A stretch of DNA of 64,000 nucleotides from contig DATCEH010000125.1 in assembly GCA_036510225.1 (NCBI GenBank), positions 1 through 64,000 on the forward strand. Reading direction: 5' to 3'. The stretch's first letter is position 1, and each line of letters begins with the position of its first letter. The notes beneath the pieces were generated by a model. That model worked only from the letters and a program-made list of their open reading frames with translations. It did not search any database and was not told the DNA's origin. Shown here one piece after another: positions 16,328 to 24,620 of the stretch. The position numbers and the translations under genes are program-made. Source of the DNA: Palsa-513 sp036510225 (GTDB lineage Bacteria > Actinomycetota > Thermoleophilia > Solirubrobacterales > Solirubrobacteraceae).

Positions 16328-17989
16328 CTACAGGCACAGGCGGGCCCGGGCGGAGGTCCCGCTGGCCTCGACCCCGAGGCACGTGGCGAAGATCGGCCCG
16401 TCGGCCGGCCCGGTCGCCGAGGTGACCTGCCCTGGCGTGGCCGACTTCTTGAGGTAGGTGTCGGTGGTCATGGCGCCTCCGGAGAGGTGAACCTCTCCGG
16501 TGAACGCGACCGCGACCCACTGGTTGGGCGCGGCGGAGTGGAGAGCTACGCCGGCCGGTGGATTGCTCGAGGTCGAGCACGCGAGCCGCACGCCGCTGTT
16601 GCTGCGCTCGAGGCAGGTCTGGGCGGTGACGCCGACGGTTCCCCGAACCTGCTGCACGGAGGCCGACCACCATCCGGCGTTCTCGAGCTGCCAGCCGCAG
16701 ATCGAGCCGTTCGCGGCGACGTCGAACAGGCTCCCGGTACCGAGCAGGGCCAGGAGGTACTGTCCCTGGCCGATCGTCGTGGCCTGTGTGTTCCCGCGGA
16801 TCTGGAAGACCGCCTTGTCGCCGGGCGCCATGCCGCCGCCGTCGACTGACATCGTGATCTGGCAGTTGTCGAGCGAGTAGCAGGAGAAGACGGCGTCGCG
16901 CGGCAGGGAGGTCAGCCTGAAGGCCGGGCTCCAGGTGAACGCGAGCGGCTCCCAGATGCACCCGCCGACGATGCTGCTGCCCGGGCTCTGCTCGTAGAAC
17001 AGGGCGTTGCCGACGGACTCGGCCCCGCAGTTGGCGAACAGCGTCCCCGAGAGGACGGTACTGATACGGCTGCTCTGTTCGCAGAAGATGCAGTACGGCT
17101 CGAAGCCGAATGCGACGTTGATAAGCACCGAAGCGTCGAGGAACCCTCCGGATGCGATCCCGATCGCCGCGAACTTCGCGCCGGTGAGGTCACCGGCGAC
17201 GACCGTGAGGTTCCCGTAGGTCGGGGCGCCGGCCGCCATGTAGAGCCCGTAGTAGTTGTTCTTGATGCGGCAGTTGTAGAGGCTCTGGTGATCGCCGACG
17301 ACGACGCACCCGGAGTGGAACCACGCGACGTAGCAGCGCTCGAGGACGACTCCGGCGACGAGGCGGATGCCGTCCATCGCGGCCGGGGACTGGCCGAGCT
17401 TGTCAACGAGACGCGGCCCGAGGACCGTGATGTCTCGGAAGACGTGCACCGTGTCGGTGCTCAGGGCGATCGCCGAGAAGTCGATCGCGGCCTTGCCGGC
17501 TCCGAGGTCTGACGGGAAGTGAAGCGTCGACGATCCCATGCCGTCGCCGACGAGGTCCACGGGGACGTCCGGCGGCAGCACGACCTGGCTGAGGCACCGG
17601 TAGGTGCCCGCCGGGATGTAGACAGATCCGCCGCCGATCGCGGCTGCGGCCGCTACCGCCTTCTTGATCGCCGGGGCATCGTCGCCCGCGTCACCCCCGA
17701 GGGCGCCGTAGTCGGTGACGTTGAACGAACCGCCGGGTACCGGCGTCGCCGCGGCATCGGCCGAGGATGCCATCACGGCGGTCAGGCCCGTCGAGGCGGC
17801 GCCGGCGGCCGTGAGCGCCAGGAGGTGCCTGCGGCTGAGGCTCCGCTCACGCGGGGCTGCGGTCTGTGGTCCGCGCTCGGTGGGACGATCCAGTGCGGCG
17901 GTCGTCGCAGCCTGCGCCGGGATCGGGGTTGGGGTGGAGAGGATCCTCCGGACGCGTGCGGATAGGACGAGGTTGCCGGGGCGGATCAC
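16328..17989 (-). CDS. Tat-exported pectate-lyase-fold (right-handed beta-helix) protein
   Basis: 553 residues from a GTG at 17989, preceded by AGGAG five bases upstream; an ATG at 18037 in frame lacks such a site. A twin-arginine signal (SRRHLLALTAAGAAS, about residues 52-66) ends in an AxA-type site (SSADAAA), with an unusually long n-region of about 50 residues. The mature protein begins FNVTDYGALGGDAGDDAPAI, the classic start of Pectate_lyase_3/GH28-like beta-helices, followed by SVYIPAGTYRCLSQ. It may cut or modify the extracellular polysaccharide made by the locus. The catalytic residues of this fold vary and cannot be assigned, so it could also be a binding or structural protein. Confidence 0.85.
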   Translation of the reverse strand: MIRPGNLVLSARVRRILSTPTPIPAQAATTAALDRPTERGPQTAAPRERSLSRRHLLALTAAGAASTGLTAVMASSADAAATPVPGGSFNVTDYGALGGDAGDDAPAIKKAVAAAAAIGGGSVYIPAGTYRCLSQVVLPPDVPVDLVGDGMGSSTLHFPSDLGAGKAAIDFSAIALSTDTVHVFRDITVLGPRLVDKLGQSPAAMDGIRLVAGVVLERCYVAWFHSGCVVVGDHQSLYNCRIKNNYYGLYMAAGAPTYGNLTVVAGDLTGAKFAAIGIASGGFLDASVLINVAFGFEPYCIFCEQSSRISTVLSGTLFANCGAESVGNALFYEQSPGSSIVGGCIWEPLAFTWSPAFRLTSLPRDAVFSCYSLDNCQITMSVDGGGMAPGDKAVFQIRGNTQATTIGQGQYLLALLGTGSLFDVAANGSICGWQLENAGWWSASVQQVRGTVGVTAQTCLERSNSGVRLACSTSSNPPAGVALHSAAPNQWVAVAFTGEVHLSGGAMTTDTYLKKSATPGQVTSATGPADGPIFATCLGVEASGTSARARLCL

Positions 17990-18046
17990 GGGGGCTCCTA
18001 TGAGTTGGTATGAGATGGACCGTATGCGGTGGCCCAAGTCACAGTT

Positions 18047-18081
18047 GCCGGCCGTCCGTCACTCGTCGACGGACTGCCGGC
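18047..18081 (-). other. 14-bp inverted repeat upstream of the beta-helix gene
   Basis: GCCGGC-C-GTCCGTC at 18047-18060 pairs with GACGGAC-T-GCCGGC at 18068-18081, with one C/T mismatch and a 7-base loop. It lies 58 bases upstream of the GTG start on the minus strand, with no U-run after it. It could be an operator, a leader hairpin or a terminator. Confidence 0.5.
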
Positions 18082-18335
18082 ACCCGCGTCATGTTGTGCC
18101 ATCTGTGTCACGTACTTCGTGTGTTGCGGACGCCAGCGGTGCCGCGCTGCTCGCGGTGACACTGTGTGTCTTGTCTCCGGCGCTCGCACAGAACAGATCG
18201 GACGCGACCTTAGAGGGGATGAGCGTAGGTAGACGTATGTTGGTGTGAATTCCCCGCAACCCTGCGAGAACCCGGCCGTCCGGGCGCCGCGAGCCTGACG
18301 GCGCAAGCGCCCCGGTGGGGGCGCGATCCCGCGAA

Positions 18336-18354
18336 CCCCGGCGGCCCGCCGGGG
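18336..18354 (-). terminator. Hairpin directly after helicase stop
   Basis: CCCCGGC-GGCCC-GCCGGGG, a perfect 7-bp GC stem immediately downstream of the minus-strand helicase stop codon at 18356. There is no U-run, as is common in high-GC actinobacteria. Confidence 0.5.
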
Positions 18355-18355
18355 C

Positions 18356-21300
18356 TCAGCCGACCTTGGGCTCGGCGGCCTTGCGCGCGGCCCGGGCGCG
18401 CGGCTTGGCCGCCGTCGCGTCGCCGGTGCCGTTGGTGATCGCCGCCTCCAGATCGTCGGCGGTGACGCTCGACTTGGCCCGGCTGCGCGCCGCGGCGGTC
18501 GGCTTCTTGGCGGCCGGCTTCCTGGCGGCAGCGGGCTTCTTGGCGGCGGCCGGCTTCGTGGCGGCAGCCGGCTTCCTGGCGGCCGCCGGCTTCCTGGCGG
18601 CCGCCGGCTTGCTGGCGGCGGCCGGCTGCTCGGCGCTCGGTTGCGTGGTCTTCGCGACGGCCGGCGTGCGGGCAGCCGGTGTGCGGGCGGCCGTCTTGCG
18701 GGCGGCGGGTGCGACCGTGGCGGCATCCGCCCCGCTCGCGCCGGCGTCGACTTCGGCGGCGGGCTTCGTCCTGCGCGGCCGGGCAGCCGGCTTGGGCTTC
18801 GCTGCCGGGGCCGGCTTCTGGGTTGACGCGGCGGGCGCCGTCGAAGCGGGCGCGGGAGCGAGCGCGGGGACCAGCAGCTTGGGCTTGGCCTCGGGGTCGG
18901 ATCCCGGACGGGGCCGGGGCGCGGCGGCCGTCGGGGAATGCGGGGACTCGTGTTCCGGCGGATCGGCCGGCGGCCGGGCGGGGCCGGCGCCGCCATCGGG
19001 CGTGGCGGGGGCCTCGCCCGTCACACGACGAGCCTGGTCGGCCCGGCGGGCAGCGCCCCTGGATGGCCGACTCCGCGCCTGGCCGGGCGGCTGCTCGACG
19101 TGAGCGTGGCCGTTGCGAGCTTCGGGCTGACCGCGGGCGTCGCCGTTCTGCGTGGCGTCCCGGCCGGCGTCGGCGTGGGCCTGAGCGTTGATCCCTGCGA
19201 CGTGACCGTCGGCCGCACTGGCCCCGCGCCGGCGGCGGCGCTTGCCCCGGGCGCGGCGCTTGGGGAAGTTGCGCAGGAGCTCGCGGGCGAGGGCCGGCGG
19301 CTTGCGGGCCATCCGGGTACGGGCGCCGCGGAGGACCTCCTCGGCCTCGGGCGTGTGGGCGAGGGCGGCGGCCAGGAGGGCGGCCGCGAGGCGGCGGTCC
19401 TGCTTGCGGATCGCCTGGACGAGACGGCGGGCGTTGCGGGCGTGGGCGGCGCCGGAGGAGTTGACGAGCAGGCCGAGCAGGCGCTTGGTCTCGGGCCAGC
19501 GTTGGGCGGCGTACTCCTCGTGGACGTCGCGGGTGTACTCGGCCATCCGCCAGATCCAGGCGTTGGCCTGGTCGCGGCGGCCGATCCGCTTGTCGACCAT
19601 CGCCTGGAGCATGATCTTCGTGCCCTCGCGCCGCTCTTCGCGGGTCCAGTTGCCCATCATGTCGATCGCCGTGTCGAAGGCCTCGGCGTCTCGGATCGCG
19701 GCGATCTCGGCGAGCGCCTTGAGACGGAGCTGGGGGTTGGTGTTGCGCTGGACGGCGGTCGAGAGGAAGCGGCGGCGGAGCTCGCCGGTCCGGTCGAAGT
19801 GGAGCATCGCCCGGGCGCGGCGCCAGCCGTGGGGTTGGACGCGGGCTCCGGCGAGGGCGGCCCAGACGTGCTGCTCGCCGTAGTCGAGGTGCTCGACGGC
19901 GATCCGCCAGAGCTCGCGTTCGAAGACCTCTGCGCGGCGGTCGGGATCCGAGCAGACGGGGAGGACGCGACGCTCGACGCGAACCCGCCGGCCGCGGCCG
20001 CGGCGGACGGGACCGACGACGATCGCGCCGCCGCGGTAGACGTCGCGGTCGAGCAGGGAGTGGAGCGTGACGACGGGGTCGTCGTGCTTGGTCGCCGGGT
20101 GGACGAAGTCGACGACGAGGCCGGCCTCCTTGCCGGGGTGGCGGCGGGTGACGCGTCCGACGCGCTGCTGGTAGATCCGCTTGGAGGCGGTCGGCGCGAG
20201 GTGGATGCAGACGGTCGCGCGGGGGCTGTTCCAGCCTTCGGCGAGGAGCTGGGCGTTGATCAGGACGTCGATCTCGCCGCGCTCGTAGCGGGCGAGAATC
20301 GAGGCGAGCTCGCGCTTCTTGGTCTCGCCGGAGACCGCCTGGGCCTTGAGGCCCTCGGCGCGGAAGGCCTCGGCGAGGTTGTAGGCGTGGCGGACGCCGG
20401 CGGCGTAGACGACGCCGGGAACGCCGTTGAAGCGGACCTTGTAGAGGCTGGCGACCGCCGTGTTGAACGGGTGCTGGTCGAGCAGCTCGGCGAGCATCTC
20501 CTGATCGAACTCGGTGTCGACCTCGCCCCGGCGCAGCGGCACCTTGGCGATCGTGCGGACGCCCGGTCCCGGGGGGATGCGGACACATCGCAGCGGGGAG
20601 ATCACGCCGCGGCGGGCGGCCTGGGCGAGGTCGAAGCGGGAGGTCTGGGTCGGGAAGAGGTCGGTGACGTGACGGGCGATCAGGGCGCCGGTCGCCGTCA
20701 TGCCGACGAAGATCGGGCCGGTCCAGGCGCGGATCGCGGCGCTCGTCTTCTCGCCCAACGCGGTGTGGGCCTCGTCGCAGATCACGATCGTGTACGCGCT
20801 GGAGATGTTGCCGGCGTTGCGGACGAACCACTGGTAGGTCTCGACCGTGACCGGGCCGTCGCCGCGGTCCTGGTCGCCGAGCAGGGCCGGGCAGATCCGC
20901 TTGGCGTAGCCGCGGTCGCGGAGCTCGCCGTGGAACTGGTCGACGAGGTTGCGCCGGTGGGTGAGGATCAGGACGCCGCCGGTCCGGGAGGCCTCGACGA
21001 AGCCGAGCGCGGCGACCGTCTTGCCGGCGCCGGTCGCGTGCTCGAACCAGAACCGCTTGGCGGCGTTGGGATCCTCGGCCTGCTCGGGGAGCTGATCCTC
21101 GCCGTCGAGCTGGGCCGAGTCGTCCTCCTCGTCCCAGTCGTCGTCGGGCGGGGCCTCGAGCTCGGCGCGGTCGAGCTCGGCCTCCAGCTCGGCGGTGACG
21201 TCGTCGTCGTCCTCATCGTCATCGTCGTCGTCGGTCACCGAGGGCGCGAATTCGTCGTCGTCGTCCTCGTCGTCATCGTCGTCGTCGGGCTCGGGTCCGG

Positions 21301-21793
21301 GAACGTCGTCGTCGGTGACCGTGATCTCGTCCTCGATGCCGAGGATCGAGGCCTGGGCGAGCAGATCCGGGTCGATCGCCTGGGTGCCGTTGCCGTTCGT
21401 CGAGACCCGGGACTGGGCCTCGGCGAGGAGGGCGGTCAGCGTCCCGGAGAGGGCGTCGACCTGGTGGGCGGAGAGGACGGTCCCGTCGACGAGCTTGGGC
21501 TCGTCGTCGGAGAGGACGCGCTCGAGGCCGAGCAGGAGGGAGAACTCGCGCCGCCAGGCGGTCGACGGCTCCTTGAGGCCGTCGGCGATCTCGGCCAGGG
21601 CGACCTCGAGGGCGCGTCCGCGCGGAGAGTGGGGGGCGAGCGCGACGGCGGGGTCCTCGCCGTCGTGGAGAAAGCGCTCATGGGTGAACTCCTCCGCGCG
21701 AGAGATCTCTGCGGGACGCGGGGGGGCCGCAACGGCCAGTGACGTGGAATCTGCCAAGGGGAGGGCTCCGAACTGCCTGAGGCGGAATCGCAC
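18356..21793 (-). CDS. DEAD/DEAH-box helicase with acidic insert and histone-H1-like tail
   Basis: 1145 residues from a GTG start. Superfamily 2 helicase core: Walker A HATGAGKT (K258), DEAH box VICDEAHTALG (about 338-348), motif III MTATG, motif VI QQRVGRVTR. The layout is close to the type III restriction/SSL2-like helicases annotated across actinobacteria. Before the core lies an extremely acidic stretch (about 160-233, long Asp runs). The last ~280 residues are disordered, ending in AAARKPAAAKKPA-type repeats like eukaryotic histone H1 or actinobacterial HupB tails. Likely a nucleic-acid translocase acting on chromosomal DNA or in RNA decay; the exact role is unknown. It is read from its own promoter, back to back with the lipoprotein gene. 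Confidence 0.85.
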   Translation of the reverse strand: MRFRLRQFGALPLADSTSLAVAAPPRPAEISRAEEFTHERFLHDGEDPAVALAPHSPRGRALEVALAEIADGLKEPSTAWRREFSLLLGLERVLSDDEPKLVDGTVLSAHQVDALSGTLTALLAEAQSRVSTNGNGTQAIDPDLLAQASILGIEDEITVTDDDVPGPEPDDDDDDEDDDDEFAPSVTDDDDDDEDDDDVTAELEAELDRAELEAPPDDDWDEEDDSAQLDGEDQLPEQAEDPNAAKRFWFEHATGAGKTVAALGFVEASRTGGVLILTHRRNLVDQFHGELRDRGYAKRICPALLGDQDRGDGPVTVETYQWFVRNAGNISSAYTIVICDEAHTALGEKTSAAIRAWTGPIFVGMTATGALIARHVTDLFPTQTSRFDLAQAARRGVISPLRCVRIPPGPGVRTIAKVPLRRGEVDTEFDQEMLAELLDQHPFNTAVASLYKVRFNGVPGVVYAAGVRHAYNLAEAFRAEGLKAQAVSGETKKRELASILARYERGEIDVLINAQLLAEGWNSPRATVCIHLAPTASKRIYQQRVGRVTRRHPGKEAGLVVDFVHPATKHDDPVVTLHSLLDRDVYRGGAIVVGPVRRGRGRRVRVERRVLPVCSDPDRRAEVFERELWRIAVEHLDYGEQHVWAALAGARVQPHGWRRARAMLHFDRTGELRRRFLSTAVQRNTNPQLRLKALAEIAAIRDAEAFDTAIDMMGNWTREERREGTKIMLQAMVDKRIGRRDQANAWIWRMAEYTRDVHEEYAAQRWPETKRLLGLLVNSSGAAHARNARRLVQAIRKQDRRLAAALLAAALAHTPEAEEVLRGARTRMARKPPALARELLRNFPKRRARGKRRRRRGASAADGHVAGINAQAHADAGRDATQNGDARGQPEARNGHAHVEQPPGQARSRPSRGAARRADQARRVTGEAPATPDGGAGPARPPADPPEHESPHSPTAAAPRPRPGSDPEAKPKLLVPALAPAPASTAPAASTQKPAPAAKPKPAARPRRTKPAAEVDAGASGADAATVAPAARKTAARTPAARTPAVAKTTQPSAEQPAAASKPAAARKPAAARKPAAATKPAAAKKPAAARKPAAKKPTAAARSRAKSSVTADDLEAAITNGTGDATAAKPRARAARKAAEPKVG

Positions 21794-21915
21794 CCCGTCC
21801 GGGGCACAGGCGGGGAGACTTCGCGCGACTCGAGTACACCGACTTCGCTGAGAGCGGCGAGCCCGCTTGACGACGGACTCGCGTTACGCGGTTAGGATAC
21901 CGCAAGCGGCGGCGT

Positions 21916-22509
21916 GTGAAACCCTCAGTTCGGCAGATGCGCCTCGCACGACTGATCGCCGCCGTCCTCGGAGCCTCGACGATCGCGGGTTGCGGAGCGG
22001 CGGTCCGCAGTCAGGCGCCGACGCCGGGGGAGGCCGCAGCGGCGCTCGCGGGGTCGCCGGCGCCGCTGTCGCGGCTGCACTCGCAAGCCGACCGGCTGAT
22101 CCCGACGACCACGGGCGAGTTCCAAGCTCTGCTGGCATCGCTTCACGGGTACCCGGTGATCGTCAACCAGTGGGGATCGTGGTGCGAGCCGTGCCGGATG
22201 GAGTTCCCGATCCTCCAGCAGGCGGGGGTCAGACTCGGCCGCAGCGCGGCCCTGATCGGTCTGGACGTGTCCGACAGCCGCAGCCGGGCGGCGGCCTTCC
22301 TGCGGGAGTTCCCGGTCACCTACCCGAGCTACGTCGACCCCGACGCGCACGTGGCGTTCTCGCTGAAGGCGGGCGCCTACTACCCGACGACGCTGTTCTT
22401 CGACCGGGAGGGAAAGCTCGCCTTCACGCATGTGGGCCCGTACACATCGGTGGCCGACCTCGTGCGCGACGCGGCCGCGCACGTGGGCGCTCGGGCGACC
22501 GGGACTTGA
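21916..22509 (+). CDS. TlpA/ResA-like thioredoxin lipoprotein
   Basis: 197 residues. The signal peptide ends in a lipobox (STIAGC) at about residues 22-27, so the mature protein is probably a lipid-anchored extracytoplasmic thiol-disulfide oxidoreductase. The thioredoxin active site is GSWCEPCRMEFP and the cis-Pro region is GAYYPTTLFFDREGK, both as in TlpA/ResA. Such proteins usually reduce apocytochromes or other exported thiols. The start is either GTG 21916 or ATG 21937; the latter gives a tighter signal peptide, and neither has a strong ribosome site. The gene converges on the sigma factor gene (39-base gap), so it is not co-transcribed with it. Confidence 0.9.
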   Translation: MKPSVRQMRLARLIAAVLGASTIAGCGAAVRSQAPTPGEAAAALAGSPAPLSRLHSQADRLIPTTTGEFQALLASLHGYPVIVNQWGSWCEPCRMEFPILQQAGVRLGRSAALIGLDVSDSRSRAAAFLREFPVTYPSYVDPDAHVAFSLKAGAYYPTTLFFDREGKLAFTHVGPYTSVADLVRDAAAHVGARATGT

Positions 22510-22548
22510 TGGTCTGTCTTCTGGCCGGCCCCGCCGGTCAGAGGTGGG

Positions 22549-23160
22549 TTACCCCAAGAGAGGCGTGTGGCCCTCGGGCAGGGCGGCGCGGAGCTTCTCG
22601 AGCGCGAGCCGGATGCGGCCCTTGATCGTGCCGAGCGGAATTCCGAGCTTCTGCGTGATCTCGGCGTGGGTGAGCCCGGCGAAGTAGGCGAGCTCGATGA
22701 CCTCACGCTGCTCGGAGGGAAGCGTGTCGAGCAGGGCGTGGAGCTCCTGCTGCTCGGTGAGCTCGATGACCTCGTCCTCGGTGTTGTCGTCGGACGGGTT
22801 GAGCTCGAGGCCGTCATCGGTGCGCAGGACGATGTCGCGGTCGCGGCGGCGGAGGTCGATCGCGCGGTTGCGGACGATCGACTGAAGCCACCACTTGACC
22901 CGGCCGCGGCCGGGCTCGTAGCTGGCGCGGCTGCGCCAGAGGGCGATGAAGGCCTCCTGGGAGGCGTCGGCGGCAAGGCCGCGGTCCTCGAGAATCCGCA
23001 TCGCCAGCCAGAAGACCTGGGTGCTGTGGCGGTCGTAGAGGACCTCGAAGGCGTGGGGGTCGTTGGCCTGGACGAGCGCCATCAGGCGCTCGTCGGTCAT
23101 CAGCCGATCGGAATCCGATCGGCTGGCCGCGAGATCCGTTGGTTCTTGCGTCTGTCTCAC
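22549..23160 (-). CDS. ECF-type RNA polymerase sigma factor
   Basis: Up to 203 residues. Region 2 is at about 30-100 (FEVLYDRHSTQVFWLAMRIL, then DASQEAFIALWR). Region 4 is at about 150-195 (LPSEQREVIELAYFAGLTHAEITQKLG and the recognition helix IPLGTIKGRIRLALEKLR). It resembles SigK/ECF19-like factors. No anti-sigma gene lies on either side, which is unusual for that group. The start is unclear: GTG 23160 gives the full frame; ATG 23100 gives the usual compact N-terminus (MTDERLMALV) but would sit one base from a perfect 23-bp palindrome. Confidence 0.92.
   Translation of the reverse strand: MRQTQEPTDLAASRSDSDRLMTDERLMALVQANDPHAFEVLYDRHSTQVFWLAMRILEDRGLAADASQEAFIALWRSRASYEPGRGRVKWWLQSIVRNRAIDLRRRDRDIVLRTDDGLELNPSDDNTEDEVIELTEQQELHALLDTLPSEQREVIELAYFAGLTHAEITQKLGIPLGTIKGRIRLALEKLRAALPEGHTPLLG
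23102..23124 (-). promoter_or_regulatory. Perfect 11-bp-arm palindrome at the sigma factor start
   Basis: AGCCGATCGGA, one central base, then TCCGATCGGCT, with no mismatch. It ends one base before the ATG at 23100. If translation starts there, this is either an operator or an mRNA hairpin next to the start codon; if GTG 23160 is used, it lies inside the coding sequence. Confidence 0.6.
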
Positions 23161-23304
23161 TCTCCCGTAGCCATCCTAGTCCCAGAAGGCACAATGGTCG
23201 CGCGCGGTCGTCGTCCCGCGCGCGGGACGCGCCGGAACGAGCCGTTTGGCGGGTATCCACGGCGGTTATGATCCGAACGACCGCTGCCTACGCATAGGAC
23301 TGTT

Positions 23305-24297
23305 GTGATCGAACCCCTTACAGACGGACATGGACGGACGATCGGCGATCTGCGGATCTCGGTGATCGACCGATGCAACTTCCGCTGCCAGTACTGCATG
23401 CCGGCCGAAGGCCTGCCGTGGCTCGAGCGGGCGGACCTGCTGACGTTCGAGGAGATCGAACGGATCGTGCAGATCATGGCGCCGATGGGCGTCGACGAGG
23501 TCCGCCTGACGGGGGGCGAGCCGACGGTCCGCAAGGACCTGGCGAAGCTCGTGGGGATGCTCAAGGGCGTCGAGGAGCTCGAGGAGATCTCGCTGACGAC
23601 GAACGGCTACCTGCTCGAGCGCCACGCCGAGGCGCTGGTCAAGGCTGGGGTCGACCGGTTCAACGTGTCGATCGACTCGCTCCAGCGGGACCGCTTCTTC
23701 CAGCAGACGCGGCGGGACTCGCTCCCGCAGGTGCTGCGGGGGCTGGAGGCGCTGGCGAAGTTCCCGGAGGCCCACCCGATCAAGGTCAACGCGGTGGCGA
23801 TCAGGGACTTCACAGAGCTTGAGGTCCTGCCGTTCGCGCGGTTCGCGCGGGAGCAGCCGTACGAGGTCCGCTTCATCGAGTTCATGCCGCTCGACGGGGA
23901 CCGCAACTGGAAGGCCGACGCCGTCCTGACGGGCGCGGAGATCCGCGACCTGATCCACGCGGTCTACCCGCTCGAGCGCGAGCCGCGGGAGCCCTCGGCG
24001 ACGGCGCGGACGTACCGCTTCGCCGACGGTAAGGGCCGGGTCGGGTTCATCAACCCGGTGTCCGAGCCGTTCTGCGGCGACTGCAACCGGATCCGCCTGA
24101 CGGCGGACGGGAAGCTCCGGACGTGCCTGTTCTCGCTCAACGAGACCGACCTGCGGGGTCCGATGCGCGACGGCGAGAGCGACGAGGTGCTCGAGCAGAT
24201 CATCCGGGACGCGGTCTGGCGCAAGGAGCTCAAGCACCACGTCGGCGAGCCGGGCTTCATCCAGCCGGCCAGGTCGATGTCGGCGATCGGCGGCTAG
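23305..24297 (+). CDS. moaA: GTP 3',8-cyclase MoaA (molybdenum cofactor biosynthesis)
   Basis: 330 residues, the usual length. The radical-SAM cluster CNFRCQYC (CxxxCxxC, about residues 24-31), the C-terminal second 4Fe-4S ligands FCGDCNRIRLTADGKLRTC, and the terminal GG (MSAIGG) needed for activity are all present. It converts GTP to 3',8-cyclo-GTP, the first step of molybdopterin synthesis, in the cytosol. It starts with GTG. No other Moco genes are adjacent, so the pathway is split in this genome. It is divergent from the sigma factor gene across 144 bases. Confidence 0.97.
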   Translation: MIEPLTDGHGRTIGDLRISVIDRCNFRCQYCMPAEGLPWLERADLLTFEEIERIVQIMAPMGVDEVRLTGGEPTVRKDLAKLVGMLKGVEELEEISLTTNGYLLERHAEALVKAGVDRFNVSIDSLQRDRFFQQTRRDSLPQVLRGLEALAKFPEAHPIKVNAVAIRDFTELEVLPFARFAREQPYEVRFIEFMPLDGDRNWKADAVLTGAEIRDLIHAVYPLEREPREPSATARTYRFADGKGRVGFINPVSEPFCGDCNRIRLTADGKLRTCLFSLNETDLRGPMRDGESDEVLEQIIRDAVWRKELKHHVGEPGFIQPARSMSAIGG

Positions 24298-24300
24298 CGG

Positions 24301-24333
24301 CCTGCCGGCCGCGCTGCCCGGTCGGGCGGCAGG
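24301..24333 (+). terminator. Hairpin terminator after moaA
   Basis: CCTGCCG at 24301-24307 pairs with CGGCAGG at 24327-24333, and an inner GCCCG-GT-CGGGC can form an alternative stem. It starts 3 bases after the moaA stop and has no U-run. Confidence 0.5.
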
Positions 24334-24489
24334 TCAGCGCGGCGGCCGGTCGGCCAGCAGGTCAGCGCAGCGCAGGCATGTGCGGCCGGGGCTCGCGGGA
24401 GGCATGCCGATGGTCTCAGTATGTTTTGCAGTTGTCTCCGCGAATCGGCTGATCGCGGTCGGCCATGCTGTGCAGATCGGGCCAAGACA

Positions 24490-24517
24490 CGGGCGTTAAT
24501 CAAATAGTTAGCGCCCG
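24490..24517. promoter_or_regulatory. Isolated AT-cored palindrome upstream of the MpsC-like gene
   Basis: CGGGCGTTAA - TCAAATAG - TTAGCGCCCG, a 10-bp stem with one G-T pair, in a 323-base gene-free stretch (24298-24620). The AT-rich centre stands out from the GC-rich surroundings. It lies 104 bases upstream of the next start codon, so it is a candidate operator or promoter-proximal hairpin. Apart from this and the moaA terminator I see nothing else in the stretch. Confidence 0.45.
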
Positions 24518-24620
24518 ATGCCGGCCGGTCGGCTAGAGTCAGATCACCGGCCAGCCACGGGTCAGACGGATCTCCAGTGCAGCGCCGGCCACGATACAAG
24601 AGGCGGTCGGCGTCCAGAGG

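Larger units (their letters stand above)
17990..18355. other. Intergenic stretch with two hairpins
   Basis: 366 bases between the helicase stop and the lyase-fold gene start. It contains a compact hairpin right after the helicase stop and a larger inverted repeat at 18047-18081; no gene is supported. Confidence 0.6.

Noticed and set aside
18938..21742. 934-codon plus-strand frame opposite the helicase
   Set aside because: The minus-strand frame has all helicase motifs; the plus frame is low-complexity Val/Leu/Gly from the complementary codons.
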